64,000 bases of DNA from NCBI GenBank assembly GCA_900315925.1, contig ONAV01000002.1:21313-85312 (forward strand). Direction: 5' to 3'. The notes under the pieces are model-generated. The model saw only the letters and a program-made list of their open reading frames with translations. It searched no databases and was not told the origin of the DNA. The translations under genes and the position numbers were made by a program. Below, piece by piece: positions 33,488-42,705 of this stretch. The DNA is from an uncultured Selenomonadales bacterium (GTDB lineage: Bacteria; Bacillota; Negativicutes; Acidaminococcales; Acidaminococcaceae). Numbering within the stretch: the stretch's first letter is position 1; each line of letters begins with the position of its first letter.

Positions 33488-35899
33488 TTACCTTGGATGG
33501 TTTGCGTTATAGGCTTGTCCGAATGCCTGTGTATCTGCATCCTGTTGTACTGTGGTAGTTGTTATACCCTGCGAAGATTTTTTGTCATTCTTAGGTTTGT
33601 TACCACGTACTCGTTCTGCATTAATTTTGTGCAGTTCCGGTGCATATTCTTCCAGTTGTGCCTGATCGACTTTTGCCCCCTTGCTCAATGCGTTATACAG
33701 CATTTCTGCGTATTCATACCGGGTCATTTGGCGGTCGCCCTTAAATTCGCCATCAGGGTATCCTTGAACAAAACCATTTCCATGCAGCGTCTCTACTGCT
33801 TTGTTGGCCCAATGCGATTTTTCCACATCTGGGAACGCTGCACGTTTTTCTGTAATCAGAGACAAACTCTGGATTTTCTTTTCAACAGCTTTCAGGCGTT
33901 TGTTAAGCATGTCATTTTCTGCACGCAGTGCATCATTATCTTTCTGATATTTGGATCTCGGCGTACCAAAACGGAAGGTTAAACCTGCAGATATCATGTT
34001 TTCACCATTACCGATCGTACCGGCGAGGTTCATACTGACATTTCTACTAAAATGGTACTGCCCGCCGACAGCTGCAGCAGTCTTCCCTTTATAGTGGCCC
34101 ATGCCCATCGCCATGCTGAACTTACTGCCCGGGTCAAATTCAGCGTATTGCAGACCAGCCAATGCCGCAGCCCCAGCACCAACTTTGTCAATCCTCGTAT
34201 CCATATTATCCATCCGCCTGTTTAAAGAACCACTCGGAAGCTGTATATCATTTGTAACTACCTTATCCGCAGTTAGGGTTCCGCTCACATTCGCATCACC
34301 ATCAACCTGAAGATTTTTACCAACATGGGCATTACCTTTCAGATTGCTGTCACCTTCTACAGTTAGATCTCCACCATAGCGGCCATTCCCATGAATATTG
34401 GAATTTCCTAATACTTCCAAATCTTTTTCAATGGTAGTGTTGCCGGAAAGGTTTGTATCACCGTCTACCTGTAAGTTTTGATAAATATGGGCATCACCTT
34501 TTAGGTTGCTATCGCCTTCTACCGTCAGATTTTTTTCAATGGTGGTGTTACCGGAAATGTTTGTGTCTCCATCCACCTGTAAGTTTTGATAAACATGGGC
34601 ATTGCCTTCCAAATTGCTGTCGCCCTTTACCGTCAGATCCTTTTCAATGGTGGTGTTGCCGGAAATGTTCGTGTCTCCGTCTACCTGTAAGTTACTCTTT
34701 AAATGAGTGTCCCCATCCACATTCAGTTTTCCACCAATATTGGCATCGCCTTCGGTAAGAATTGATGCAAATTCCGGATTTTTGTCCAAATCAATTTCTA
34801 TTTGTGTATTTCCGTTTTCGTCTTGGACAATGATTGTTTTAATATTTTTACTGTCATATTCGTTATCCGCTTTAGTTCCGCCACCAATGATTGATACTTT
34901 AGACCCAATTTTGTTCGTAACATCATCACCAGAATTGGCACCGAACTGCAAGCCGGAATTTACAACATCATCAATTGCGTTATCTAAAGCTGCCAAATTT
35001 TGAGAAACATTATTGTTTTTTTGGATATATTCACCATCTTCATTTAATGCGCCAATCTGTAAATCCAAAGCCTTCAGATTAGCATTAACAGTATTTTCAG
35101 TCTTTATATATGTGCCATTTGCAACTGACTCAGCACCAATCTTATCATCTAAAACTTTCAAATTAGCACCAGTCGTATTCGTCGTTTTAACATAATTTCC
35201 GTTTGCGTACGAACGGACTTCATCGTACAGCTTGTCACCGTTAATTAAGCCAGTATTACCGTCGTCAACGGAACCGTTACCGGTGACAGATACGCCGTTG
35301 CTGTTCACGGTAACGTTGGTTCCGGCTTTTACAGCAACACCGTTAGAACCCACGTCAATGCCGTAGCCAGTTTTAACAGAAACCTTGTTATCGGAACTAA
35401 TGGTGATACCGTTACCGGCAGAATAAGAAGTACCTCCTATAACTGCAGCGATTCTATTTGATATATCAGAACCATAAATACTTTGGACTTCATTTAAAGT
35501 TGCACTTCTATATACATCAACTGGATTACCACCAGCATCTACTTCGTCAGTAAGATAATATGCCAAAGCCCCCGAATTAACATCTTTTCTAACAATCAAC
35601 TGACTGGTTACATACCCAGAATTACCTTTAACAAACTGATAATACGTATAAGTACCATTACCGGAAACATAAAGATTATTATCTGACTGAGCATTGCCTA
35701 CATCAAGTGTTTCAAAAGGAGTAGCTTGAGAAGCTGCAAACACATTTCCACATGATATAACCGTCACTAATAACCCGGCAACCAATATTTTACTAAATAC
35801 ATTACTTTTCGGTGCTTTCGTCCGGCTTTTCGCTAATTCCGAAGCCACCACATAGCATTGTTTCACTGTTGACCACACAATCTTATAAATTTTGTTCAT
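33488..35899 (-). CDS. Trimeric autotransporter adhesin with a C-terminal SLH domain
   Basis: An 803-residue surface adhesin. Residues 1-55 form an extended signal peptide (KIYKIVWSTVKQCYVVASELAKS). About 150-300 carry head/neck repeats, 390-555 have many near-identical units such as NLQVDGDTNISGNTTIEKD, and 570-646 form the YadA-type beta-barrel anchor. Then come a coiled coil and an SLH domain (FPDVEKSHWANKAVETL near residue 690). The SLH end should lie in the periplasm and hold peptidoglycan, as in Negativicutes. Its N-terminal region is paralleled by three truncated cassettes next door. Confidence 0.93.
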   Translation of the reverse strand: MNKIYKIVWSTVKQCYVVASELAKSRTKAPKSNVFSKILVAGLLVTVISCGNVFAASQATPFETLDVGNAQSDNNLYVSGNGTYTYYQFVKGNSGYVTSQLIVRKDVNSGALAYYLTDEVDAGGNPVDVYRSATLNEVQSIYGSDISNRIAAVIGGTSYSAGNGITISSDNKVSVKTGYGIDVGSNGVAVKAGTNVTVNSNGVSVTGNGSVDDGNTGLINGDKLYDEVRSYANGNYVKTTNTTGANLKVLDDKIGAESVANGTYIKTENTVNANLKALDLQIGALNEDGEYIQKNNNVSQNLAALDNAIDDVVNSGLQFGANSGDDVTNKIGSKVSIIGGGTKADNEYDSKNIKTIIVQDENGNTQIEIDLDKNPEFASILTEGDANIGGKLNVDGDTHLKSNLQVDGDTNISGNTTIEKDLTVKGDSNLEGNAHVYQNLQVDGDTNISGNTTIEKNLTVEGDSNLKGDAHIYQNLQVDGDTNLSGNTTIEKDLEVLGNSNIHGNGRYGGDLTVEGDSNLKGNAHVGKNLQVDGDANVSGTLTADKVVTNDIQLPSGSLNRRMDNMDTRIDKVGAGAAALAGLQYAEFDPGSKFSMAMGMGHYKGKTAAAVGGQYHFSRNVSMNLAGTIGNGENMISAGLTFRFGTPRSKYQKDNDALRAENDMLNKRLKAVEKKIQSLSLITEKRAAFPDVEKSHWANKAVETLHGNGFVQGYPDGEFKGDRQMTRYEYAEMLYNALSKGAKVDQAQLEEYAPELHKINAERVRGNKPKNDKKSSQGITTTTVQQDADTQAFGQAYNANHPR

Positions 35900-36019
35900 A
35901 GATTTTCCCCTTTCAAAAAAATATTGATTATTTTTGCTGCTATATCAACACATTGCATCAAGTGTGCTGATACAGGAACAAAAGTTTCCAAAGAAAACCC
36001 TTTCAAGGAGGATTATTGC

Positions 36020-36487
36020 ATGAAAAAACTATTTAGACCAAAACAGTTTAATTCCGGAATGATAGGCAAAACACTGGCAGCGGGGATTTTATTCTGTGCA
36101 TTAAGCTGCAGTACAGTTTTATCAGTAAAAGCTGCTACTTTTGCTGATGGTTTTTTGTCAGTTGATAAAACTGCCTTAGCACAGGTTATTGGTAGTCACA
36201 AAGATAGCCAAGGCCTTATTGATGGTAATGTTGTTAACGAGAGTTCTGCGGCATATAATTCATCGATTGTTGTTAATATAAATCCTCAAAGCGGTGCTAT
36301 TACTGTCATTTGTGGTTGGGAATATCAAGGCCCCGGAGATAATCAACCGTTTTATTCTGGCTCTATTACTTTAACTGATGCGGATTTATCTGCATTAGGT
36401 ATTGATCGTTCTAAACTTTCCCGTGGTACAACCTATACCGCCGGTACCGGTATCACCATTGGTTCCGATAACAAGGTTTATGTTTAA
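36020..36487 (+). CDS. Truncated adhesin N-terminal cassette 1
   Basis: A 155-residue protein with a signal peptide and a short passenger, ending TYTAGTGITIGSDNKVYV. That end matches an internal stretch of the complete adhesin (GNGITISSDNKVSV), and then the frame stops, so no stalk or anchor is present. AAGGAGG precedes the ATG. It faces away from the complete gene and its 3' end abuts cassette 2 tail to tail. It could be silent storage for variation, or a remnant. Confidence 0.75.
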   Translation: MKKLFRPKQFNSGMIGKTLAAGILFCALSCSTVLSVKAATFADGFLSVDKTALAQVIGSHKDSQGLIDGNVVNESSAAYNSSIVVNINPQSGAITVICGWEYQGPGDNQPFYSGSITLTDADLSALGIDRSKLSRGTTYTAGTGITIGSDNKVYV

Positions 36488-37146
36488 AGTAAAGTACTGA
36501 ATTTTTCTTCATAATTTCCGTTATCGGACGGGCGGACTTCGGTGTAGAGTTTACCGCCGTCAATTAGGCCAGTATTCCCACTGGCAACTGTACCGTTACC
36601 GGTAACAGAGATGCCGTTGGAATTTACCGTAACGTTGGTCCCGGCTATGGCGGAAAAGGTTGTTCCACTTAACGCAAGACCATTACCAGCGGTATATTTG
36701 GTATCGGTGTCCTGCGTGGTAATCGTACCTTTTGTACCGTCTGCTTTGGTGTAGGTAATGGTTTTACCACTGACAGACAAGCCGGTAATAGCATTAGAAC
36801 CAGAACCAGAAACATCCCCAATTACTACCCATGCATCCGTACCACCGTCACCTTCACCACTTGAATTGCCGCTTGGATTAAGTAAATGTAAAGTTCCAGT
36901 AGCAACATCATATGTTAAGTAAACATTATTTGTTGAGTAATTCCAAGCGCCTCCGCCATGGTCTCCAACAGCGGCATTAACTGGAATTACAATTCCGCAA
37001 TTTAACACACAGCTCAATATTCCTGCAATAAGCGCTTTGCTGAACATTCTACTCCTCGGTGCTTTCGTCCTATGTTTTGCCAGCTCACTGGCAACTACAT
37101 AGCAGTTCCTTGCCTTGCTCCAAATGATTTTAAATGTCTTGTTCAT
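36484..37146 (-). CDS. Truncated adhesin N-terminal cassette 2
   Basis: A 220-residue protein with the adhesin-type extended signal (KTFKIIWSKARNCYVVASEL), a novel middle and then the shared neck TNVTVNSNGISVTGNG, ending shortly after EVRPSDNGNY with a few unrelated residues. It lacks a stalk, anchor and SLH domain. It has the same direction as the complete gene. Its last 31 shared bases are identical to cassette 3. Confidence 0.8.
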   Translation of the reverse strand: MNKTFKIIWSKARNCYVVASELAKHRTKAPRSRMFSKALIAGILSCVLNCGIVIPVNAAVGDHGGGAWNYSTNNVYLTYDVATGTLHLLNPSGNSSGEGDGGTDAWVVIGDVSGSGSNAITGLSVSGKTITYTKADGTKGTITTQDTDTKYTAGNGLALSGTTFSAIAGTNVTVNSNGISVTGNGTVASGNTGLIDGGKLYTEVRPSDNGNYEEKFSTLL

Positions 37147-37257
37147 GTACATTTCTCCTTTCAAAAAACAATTTAAAAGCCAAATATTTGTCCTTACGGA
37201 GTAAAGCCAAATATTTAGTTTTTAAATTTAAAATTTTTAATAGGGGGTATTTGATTT

Positions 37258-38001
37258 ATGAACAAAATCTACAAACTGGTATGGTCGAAAGTGAAAAATT
37301 GTTATGTGGTTGTATCTGAATTGGCGAAGTCCCATACGAAATCGCCGAAGTCGGGGATAATGAGTCGTTCTTTGGTTGCTGGTGTGTTAGCTTCTGTTTT
37401 AAGTTTTAGTGTTGTTCCGTCAGTTTTTGCTTATGTTAATACTTATTATGTTGAAGACCCTATGCATAAAAATGGCTATAGATATGTTATTTTTGATGAT
37501 ATTTATGATGGTGATACTGGTGATACTGGTTATGTTTCATTAGCAGTTCGTGATTCTGATGGAGCGTTAGGTATACTTGTTTCATCTGGAAATGGTCAAC
37601 CTTCAAATGCTACTTCTTTTCGTTTTGGGGCTATACCAGATGCATATGTAAGTTCTTCCGGTAGTTCAAGTGGTTCTGTTGCTATAAATGGTTTGTCTGC
37701 AAATGGCAGAACTATTACATATACTAAAACGGATGGGTCTACTGGTACCATTACTACCCAAGATACTGATACTACATATTCCGCAGGCCATGGCGTTTCG
37801 TTAAGCGGCACTACGTTTTCCGCCAAAGCCGGGACCAACGTTACGGTAAATTCCAACGGTATTTCCGTAACCGGTAACGGCTCCGTCGCTTCCGGAAACA
37901 CCGGTCTCATAGACGGCGGCAAACTGTATACGGAAGTCCGCCCGTCCGATAACGGAAATTATGTTATTTTTTTATCCCCGTTTCCGGAATTTTTTCTTTG
38001 A
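37258..38001 (+). CDS. Truncated adhesin N-terminal cassette 3
   Basis: A 247-residue protein with an extended signal (KIYKLVWSKVKNCYVVVSEL), a distinct middle region and the shared neck, also ending just after EVRPSDNGNY. The final residues are read from DNA that belongs to the 3' end of the ArdC gene on the other strand. The break point AACGGAAATTATGTTA (16 bp) is identical to the corresponding point in the complete adhesin gene. A direct repeat, AAAGCCAAATATTT, lies twice upstream. Confidence 0.8.
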   Translation: MNKIYKLVWSKVKNCYVVVSELAKSHTKSPKSGIMSRSLVAGVLASVLSFSVVPSVFAYVNTYYVEDPMHKNGYRYVIFDDIYDGDTGDTGYVSLAVRDSDGALGILVSSGNGQPSNATSFRFGAIPDAYVSSSGSSSGSVAINGLSANGRTITYTKTDGSTGTITTQDTDTTYSAGHGVSLSGTTFSAKAGTNVTVNSNGISVTGNGSVASGNTGLIDGGKLYTEVRPSDNGNYVIFLSPFPEFFL

Positions 38002-39180
38002 CGAATTTCCACCCAGCTGCAACGTCCTCACCGGTTCTTGTTTAGAATCTACGTCAATTTCTTCTACTTTTTTACCGCTTGTCAGTGTAACTTTTTGTTC
38101 TTCTTTGGGCTTCAGTGCTTCAATTTGCTCTTTGGTTAAATCTTTTTCAATCATCCGGCTGATAATATATTGCGATGCTTTATCTGCGTCATTGGCAGCT
38201 TTGGCTAATTCATTCGGATCTCCGCGTAAAATTTCACCCCATTGCTCATAGACGTCTTCTTCTTTTTTTAATCCCTTTGACCAGTTCTGCAGATATGCGA
38301 TATGATTTTTGTAGTTAAGCTGCACTCCGTACTCCATCTGCAGGAACATGGCAGTCAGTTCTGCCCGCAGTTCCTCTTTCGCATATTCAACACTTCCGAA
38401 TTTGTTAGGTTTGGTAATGCCCGATCGATCAAGCCGGTCTGCAGCTCCAGTGGAATGTCCGATTTCATGGGCGACAGTTCCATAAAATGCGGGAAGATCC
38501 TCAAATTTATGCCGTTCCATAACATGGATTTCATCTTTTGCCGGATCATATTCATTGCTGCGCGATTGGTCGAATACAATCTTAGCCTCACTGTTCTGTA
38601 TCATCAGTTCCATGGCCTGATTGGGTTCGTTTTCATCCACATGGCTTACAAATTCTTTTTGTTTCTCCGGCTCAATACCTTCAATCTGGCTTACGTTGAA
38701 AACCACAAAATAATCGACATACGGAACGTTTTTCATTTTTTGCACCATGTTACCGTCTTTATCTTGAATCATGTCCGGTACGATCTGCTGTGTGTCCGGA
38801 TCAATTTTATAAACCGGTTTCTGAATGGTGCCCCACTTTTCAATGAGTACGCCTTTCTCTCCCTTCCGGACATGTGCGCCTAACTTTTTTGCAAAGTTGT
38901 AGGTACACCACCGGTTATCCGGATAATTTTTCTCCATGGCAATCATGAACAGTTTAATCGCATTATATCCGTGGTAATACGGGCTTTCCTTTTGGGTTCC
39001 TTCCCTGGCCTGCTGGTTTTTGACCATAGCGCGTAAACTTTTGGGCCGGATGGGAATACCGCAATGCTGGCTGCTCCATTCAAATAATTTGCCGGTCGTC
39101 ACATCATTGATGATCTGATCTACAAACTCCTGACGGTGCTGTGTCAGCTTTTCATAAGAATTTGCCTTATTTTCCGCCAT
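37972..39180 (-). CDS. ardC: ArdC-like antirestriction protein with metalloprotease domain
   Basis: A 402-residue protein. The N-terminal third resembles the ArdC single-strand DNA-binding domain (RPKSLRAMVKNQ, NAIKLFMIAM) and the second half has a zinc-protease motif AHEIGHSTGAADRL near residue 240. ArdC proteins protect incoming DNA from restriction and can travel through the conjugation channel. Its C-terminus, VRTLQLGG plus a basic tail, is shared with the protein encoded at 39554-40507. It overlaps the small gene upstream by 14 bp. Confidence 0.88.
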   Translation of the reverse strand: MAENKANSYEKLTQHRQEFVDQIINDVTTGKLFEWSSQHCGIPIRPKSLRAMVKNQQAREGTQKESPYYHGYNAIKLFMIAMEKNYPDNRWCTYNFAKKLGAHVRKGEKGVLIEKWGTIQKPVYKIDPDTQQIVPDMIQDKDGNMVQKMKNVPYVDYFVVFNVSQIEGIEPEKQKEFVSHVDENEPNQAMELMIQNSEAKIVFDQSRSNEYDPAKDEIHVMERHKFEDLPAFYGTVAHEIGHSTGAADRLDRSGITKPNKFGSVEYAKEELRAELTAMFLQMEYGVQLNYKNHIAYLQNWSKGLKKEEDVYEQWGEILRGDPNELAKAANDADKASQYIISRMIEKDLTKEQIEALKPKEEQKVTLTSGKKVEEIDVDSKQEPVRTLQLGGNSSKKKFRKRG

Positions 39181-39337
39181 TTTTTGCGTCTCCCATCTGT
39201 AGCTCTTGTAGTTCTGCCTGCCGGATATCTTCTTCGGTGAATTCTAGCGTTTCTTCCGGCTCGTCATCAAAAAGATGATCTTCCGGCTTCTCCCATCCGC
39301 CTAATATGGCAATAGCACTACTTTTGCTGTTTTTCAT
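39167..39337 (-). CDS. Small acidic protein, unknown
   Basis: A 56-residue protein, acidic in the middle (EPEETLEFTEEDIRQAEL). The start has GAGGTG 7 bp before it and overlaps the upstream stop as ATGA; the end overlaps the ArdC start. Coupling in this row suggests a real gene. Confidence 0.55.
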   Translation of the reverse strand: MKNSKSSAIAILGGWEKPEDHLFDDEPEETLEFTEEDIRQAELQELQMGDAKNGGK

Positions 39338-39522
39338 GTCGTGGCACCTCGCTTGTTTGATATCAGCGCAATCCGGATAACCGGCTCACTCATTTCCGTT
39401 TTCATAAATTCAATTTTGACCAGCCTGTTATCCTGGTATGCAAAAATTAAATTATTTTTTGGCTGTTGCGCATTGTCGAACGCCAGAAGTTCTTTATCGT
39501 TCTGGATTACTATTTTCATCAT
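39334..39522 (-). CDS. Small protein, unknown
   Basis: A 62-residue protein starting with IVIQNDKELLAFDN, without a recognised family. GGAGGAACG precedes the ATG codons at 39522 and 39519. It begins the three-gene group that ends with ArdC. Confidence 0.5.
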   Translation of the reverse strand: MMKIVIQNDKELLAFDNAQQPKNNLIFAYQDNRLVKIEFMKTEMSEPVIRIALISNKRGATT

Positions 39523-39553
39523 CGTTCCTCCATACTGCGGTTAATTATCAGAG

Positions 39554-40507
39554 TTACATTTTACGTTTGCTTTTTTTGGCGCCGGTTCCGCCCAGCTGCA
39601 ACGTTTCCACAGGTTTTTGGTTTGAAAGGTTTAAACTAACCGGTGAATTAGATCCGTCACTAACCGTTTTATTTTTGTTTTTTTCGTCAACCATAACGTA
39701 CTGTACTCTTGTTTCCCAGGAAGGAATTTTCATCGCCTTTCCTAACGCTGCGCCATCTATAGCACAATAACGGACATCCGCTTCTGTGCCCTCACGGATA
39801 TCATCCCTGTGGCCATCATACTGATACGTTGTAATCTTAAAAACACCGTCCACATCCCCCAAAGACTTGATTTCCTGCCGCAAACAATCCACATCATGAA
39901 ACTCCATGCCAAGGCCGTAATTCAAATCATGGGACAAACCGTTTTCAACATACGATCCAGATAAATCTATTCTGCAAAATTCTTGTTCCGTAATTTCTCC
40001 TGAATTTAATTTGTTCAATGCTTTCTGTAATGGAGCAGTACACTTTCCCGGAAAATCACGTAGATCATATCCATCAAAACTGTCATACAAATTTGTATCC
40101 AAAACTACGGCTGTAACAATACGTTCTTCAGAATAATTAACGCTGTTTTCCAAAAAACACACCTCCTGCTCCTTATTGCATTCAACAGGCGGAAAGTAAC
40201 GGTTTTTAATGTTTTCTGCTTCTTCGTTACTTTTCTTACGCATAGTGTCTGATTCTTTAGCCGTAATCAGCTCCGCCATCTGTAATGCACTAATTGCACC
40301 GTTCATATTGCAACGGAACGTTAGACAGTCTTCCCTTGTCCTGTCATAAATAAAATATTCGCTGTAATAATCTTTTTCCGCTCTTTGTTTGAATTCCCGA
40401 AGATTCTGATCAAGCATGTAGCTTTCAATTTTTAGCAATGCATTAAAACATCTTATGCCCTTTTTCTCATTCTTGACTTTCGAGGTTACGTTCTTACCAT
40501 TGACCAT
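39554..40507 (-). CDS. Unknown protein sharing the ArdC C-terminal tail
   Basis: A 317-residue soluble protein starting MVNGKNVTSK, with AAAGGA 7 bp upstream. No family recognised. Its end, PVETLQLGGTGAKKSKRKM, closely follows the ArdC-like end PVRTLQLGG plus basic residues. A common tail on two otherwise unrelated proteins may be a signal for transfer through the conjugation channel. Confidence 0.6.
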   Translation of the reverse strand: MVNGKNVTSKVKNEKKGIRCFNALLKIESYMLDQNLREFKQRAEKDYYSEYFIYDRTREDCLTFRCNMNGAISALQMAELITAKESDTMRKKSNEEAENIKNRYFPPVECNKEQEVCFLENSVNYSEERIVTAVVLDTNLYDSFDGYDLRDFPGKCTAPLQKALNKLNSGEITEQEFCRIDLSGSYVENGLSHDLNYGLGMEFHDVDCLRQEIKSLGDVDGVFKITTYQYDGHRDDIREGTEADVRYCAIDGAALGKAMKIPSWETRVQYVMVDEKNKNKTVSDGSNSPVSLNLSNQKPVETLQLGGTGAKKSKRKM

Positions 40508-40618
40508 GACGTATTCCTTTCTAATTTTGTCTGGCAACGCATTTTTTGTGTTCACGCAACTCTTTATACCTGTCACGGTTTAAGCAGCCCTTAAAAACAA
40601 AATTTGGGCTTTTTACGG

Positions 40619-42022
40619 CTATGTCTGCGTATCTCTGCTGTATAACTTTTTATAGCGATCCTGGCAATCACAGTACGTCATAATGGTTCGACCGGTACTG
40701 TCTTTATCTTCGTAGATGCCTTTGCCATGGCATTTAGGGCAATGTTCGCGGTAGACCGGTATGTAACGTACCCATGTCAGTTCGGTCAGGAAATTTTGCG
40801 GCATTTTTATAAACCGTTCCTTTGTTTCTTCGTTCTTGACATGTTCTGCGTACTTCGCAGCAGCCGTGGCCAGATCGTAGGGATCTATCCTATGCAGATA
40901 GACCATTTCTCTGAAAATCTTTTTGATCACAGCCAGTTTACCGGCACGCCTTGGGTAGTTTTCCCTGAACATCTGGAATACCGTTTCCAGTTCGCTTTCC
41001 GGCATTGCAACATTTTCTTTTGAACCGTCCATCCAACCATCCAGCGACTGACTTTCGTCCTGGACAGGATCACCTGTCTGCGTAGACGGTTCTTCCGGAT
41101 GATCTGCGTCCGTTTTTGCACTTTCTTCTATAGTACGCGCGTTCACGCGTGTTATATTATTATTACTATCTACTGCACTCTTTAAACTACTTATATCTTC
41201 GTTGGATGGATGGTTGGATAAAAGAATATCTTTATCTTTATCTATCTCTATCTCTTTATGCTCGTCACTATTTTGCACATTTTTGCACAATGTGACGCTC
41301 GTATCAGTTGTTGAATCGTCTAAACCCAGAGCTGTAGCGGCCTCAAGGCTATTTTTGACCTTTTGACTACCATTTTCTGGAGCGGGCATATTAGGAATTA
41401 TTCCTATCTTGCCACTTTCGGAAGCGGGCATATTAGGAATCATTCCTGTTTTGCCCTCGTTACACTCCGTTACAGTTCCGTTACAATGTAACGCGTCACT
41501 TTTTGTTACCTCGTCGTTACACTCTGTTACATCTCCGTTACAATGTAACGCTTCCTGTTTCGTAACTTCGGTATCAGATTGTGGATCGGACTTATCCTCT
41601 GCAGCTGGAAGTAATTTTTGAGAAGCAGCTTCAAGCTGTTTCTGCTCTTCTAGTTTCCGGTTTTCCCGCATCCGCCGTACCCGTTCCGCCGACTCGCTTT
41701 CTGATCCGGTCATCTTCACTGCGTCCGGAAGGAAGAAATCCCCGTTTTTGCAGTCTTCCAAAAGATTCATCATTCTAAGCATGCTGACGGTCATCTTCAC
41801 CGCATTGACATCTTCATCCAGCGTTAGGGCCAGTTCTTCTTCCGGAGTGCTTTCAATGTTTTCATAGTAAATGACGCCTTCTGTTTCCGTGGCGATGGTC
41901 AGCATTTCCAGAAAGATCAGCGCATATACTTCCCCGCCAGGAAGCTGCCTCATCTTTTTGATCGTCTTTTGCTTGAAGAACTCCTTTTTGAGTTTCAGCC
42001 AGTAATATTTTTTGTTCGCCAT
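40619..42022 (-). CDS. Phage-type replisome organiser / replication initiation protein
   Basis: A 467-residue protein. Residues about 5-100 (KKYYWLKLKKEFFKQKTIKK and a winged-helix-like region) match the replisome-organiser N-terminal domain of phage and plasmid initiators. The middle is a low-complexity linker with internal repeats (EALHCNGDVTECND, SDALHCNGTVTECNE). The C-terminus has a CPKCHGKGIYED zinc-knuckle-like segment. It is co-directional with ssb, 12 bp away, and so likely loads the replisome on the element. Confidence 0.75.
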   Translation of the reverse strand: MANKKYYWLKLKKEFFKQKTIKKMRQLPGGEVYALIFLEMLTIATETEGVIYYENIESTPEEELALTLDEDVNAVKMTVSMLRMMNLLEDCKNGDFFLPDAVKMTGSESESAERVRRMRENRKLEEQKQLEAASQKLLPAAEDKSDPQSDTEVTKQEALHCNGDVTECNDEVTKSDALHCNGTVTECNEGKTGMIPNMPASESGKIGIIPNMPAPENGSQKVKNSLEAATALGLDDSTTDTSVTLCKNVQNSDEHKEIEIDKDKDILLSNHPSNEDISSLKSAVDSNNNITRVNARTIEESAKTDADHPEEPSTQTGDPVQDESQSLDGWMDGSKENVAMPESELETVFQMFRENYPRRAGKLAVIKKIFREMVYLHRIDPYDLATAAAKYAEHVKNEETKERFIKMPQNFLTELTWVRYIPVYREHCPKCHGKGIYEDKDSTGRTIMTYCDCQDRYKKLYSRDTQT

Positions 42023-42034
42023 ATTCCGCCTCTG

Positions 42035-42448
42035 TTAAAAGTTTTCGTCTTCCGGGAAACCCTCTGGCAACAATCCCCTGTAATCGTTTTCCGGCATATC
42101 TTCCGGGATAGGAACCATATCCGGATCATCGTCATCTTTTTGCGGGTAATCAATCAGCGTAATGTTGCTGCCGACAATCTGCATGTTTTTGATGTTCTGT
42201 CCGTTCTCGTTGGTCAGGAACGTCCGGATCCGTCCTTCGATGATGGCCCGGCTTCCCTTCCGGCAATATTTTTGGATATAGTCAGGGGATTTGTAAAAGA
42301 CGATGTTCGGAAAATCAGCTTCATATTCGCCGGTTTCCTTATTTTTCCATGTCCGCGTCACCGCCAGCGTAATATACGCCTTTGTGGTATCCCCTGTTTT
42401 GATTGTCGGATCTTTAGTCAGCCGACCGTAAAGTTTGACACTGTTCAT
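42035..42448 (-). CDS. ssb: Single-stranded DNA-binding protein
   Basis: A 137-residue OB-fold SSB: MNSVKLYGRLTKDP, then NIVFYKSPDYIQKYCRKGSR and an acidic tail ending LPEGFPEDENF. The acidic C-terminus does not end in the usual DIPF peptide. The ATG at 42448 has GAGGAG upstream. It works with the replisome organiser in element replication. Confidence 0.9.
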   Translation of the reverse strand: MNSVKLYGRLTKDPTIKTGDTTKAYITLAVTRTWKNKETGEYEADFPNIVFYKSPDYIQKYCRKGSRAIIEGRIRTFLTNENGQNIKNMQIVGSNITLIDYPQKDDDDPDMVPIPEDMPENDYRGLLPEGFPEDENF

Positions 42449-42602
42449 ACTGGATGCTCCTCTCGGTTGATATTTTTTCGATATTCTGTTTTTTATATTT
42501 ATTTTCCAGATACCAGGAAGCGAAGATAGAGGCAATTTCATGCTTTCCCTCAACTGACAGGCTGCCGGTTACCTGGATGTTTTTAAAAGTTTTGGTTTTC
42601 AT
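42414..42602 (-). CDS. Small protein overlapping ssb, uncertain
   Basis: A 62-residue frame with AAGGACGCC before its ATG. Its last 35 bases overlap the start of ssb in another frame, which would couple translation. Nothing recognised. It might be non-coding leader instead. Confidence 0.35.
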   Translation of the reverse strand: MKTKTFKNIQVTGSLSVEGKHEIASIFASWYLENKYKKQNIEKISTERSIQYEQCQTLRSAD

Positions 42603-42672
42603 GGCGTCCTTATTATTGACTTCAATACCCTTTATAGCTTGTGATATAATTAATTATTATTGCATTGTTATG

Positions 42673-42691
42673 ACATGATTTATATTCATGT
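42673..42691. promoter_or_regulatory. Operator-like palindrome before the ssb/replication operon
   Basis: ACATGATTTATATTCATGT, in the form ACATGA-N7-TCATGT. The same 19-bp pattern lies in the promoter of the regulator gene (42962-42980). Confidence 0.6.
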
Positions 42692-42705
42692 AAAATGGCA
42701 AAAAA

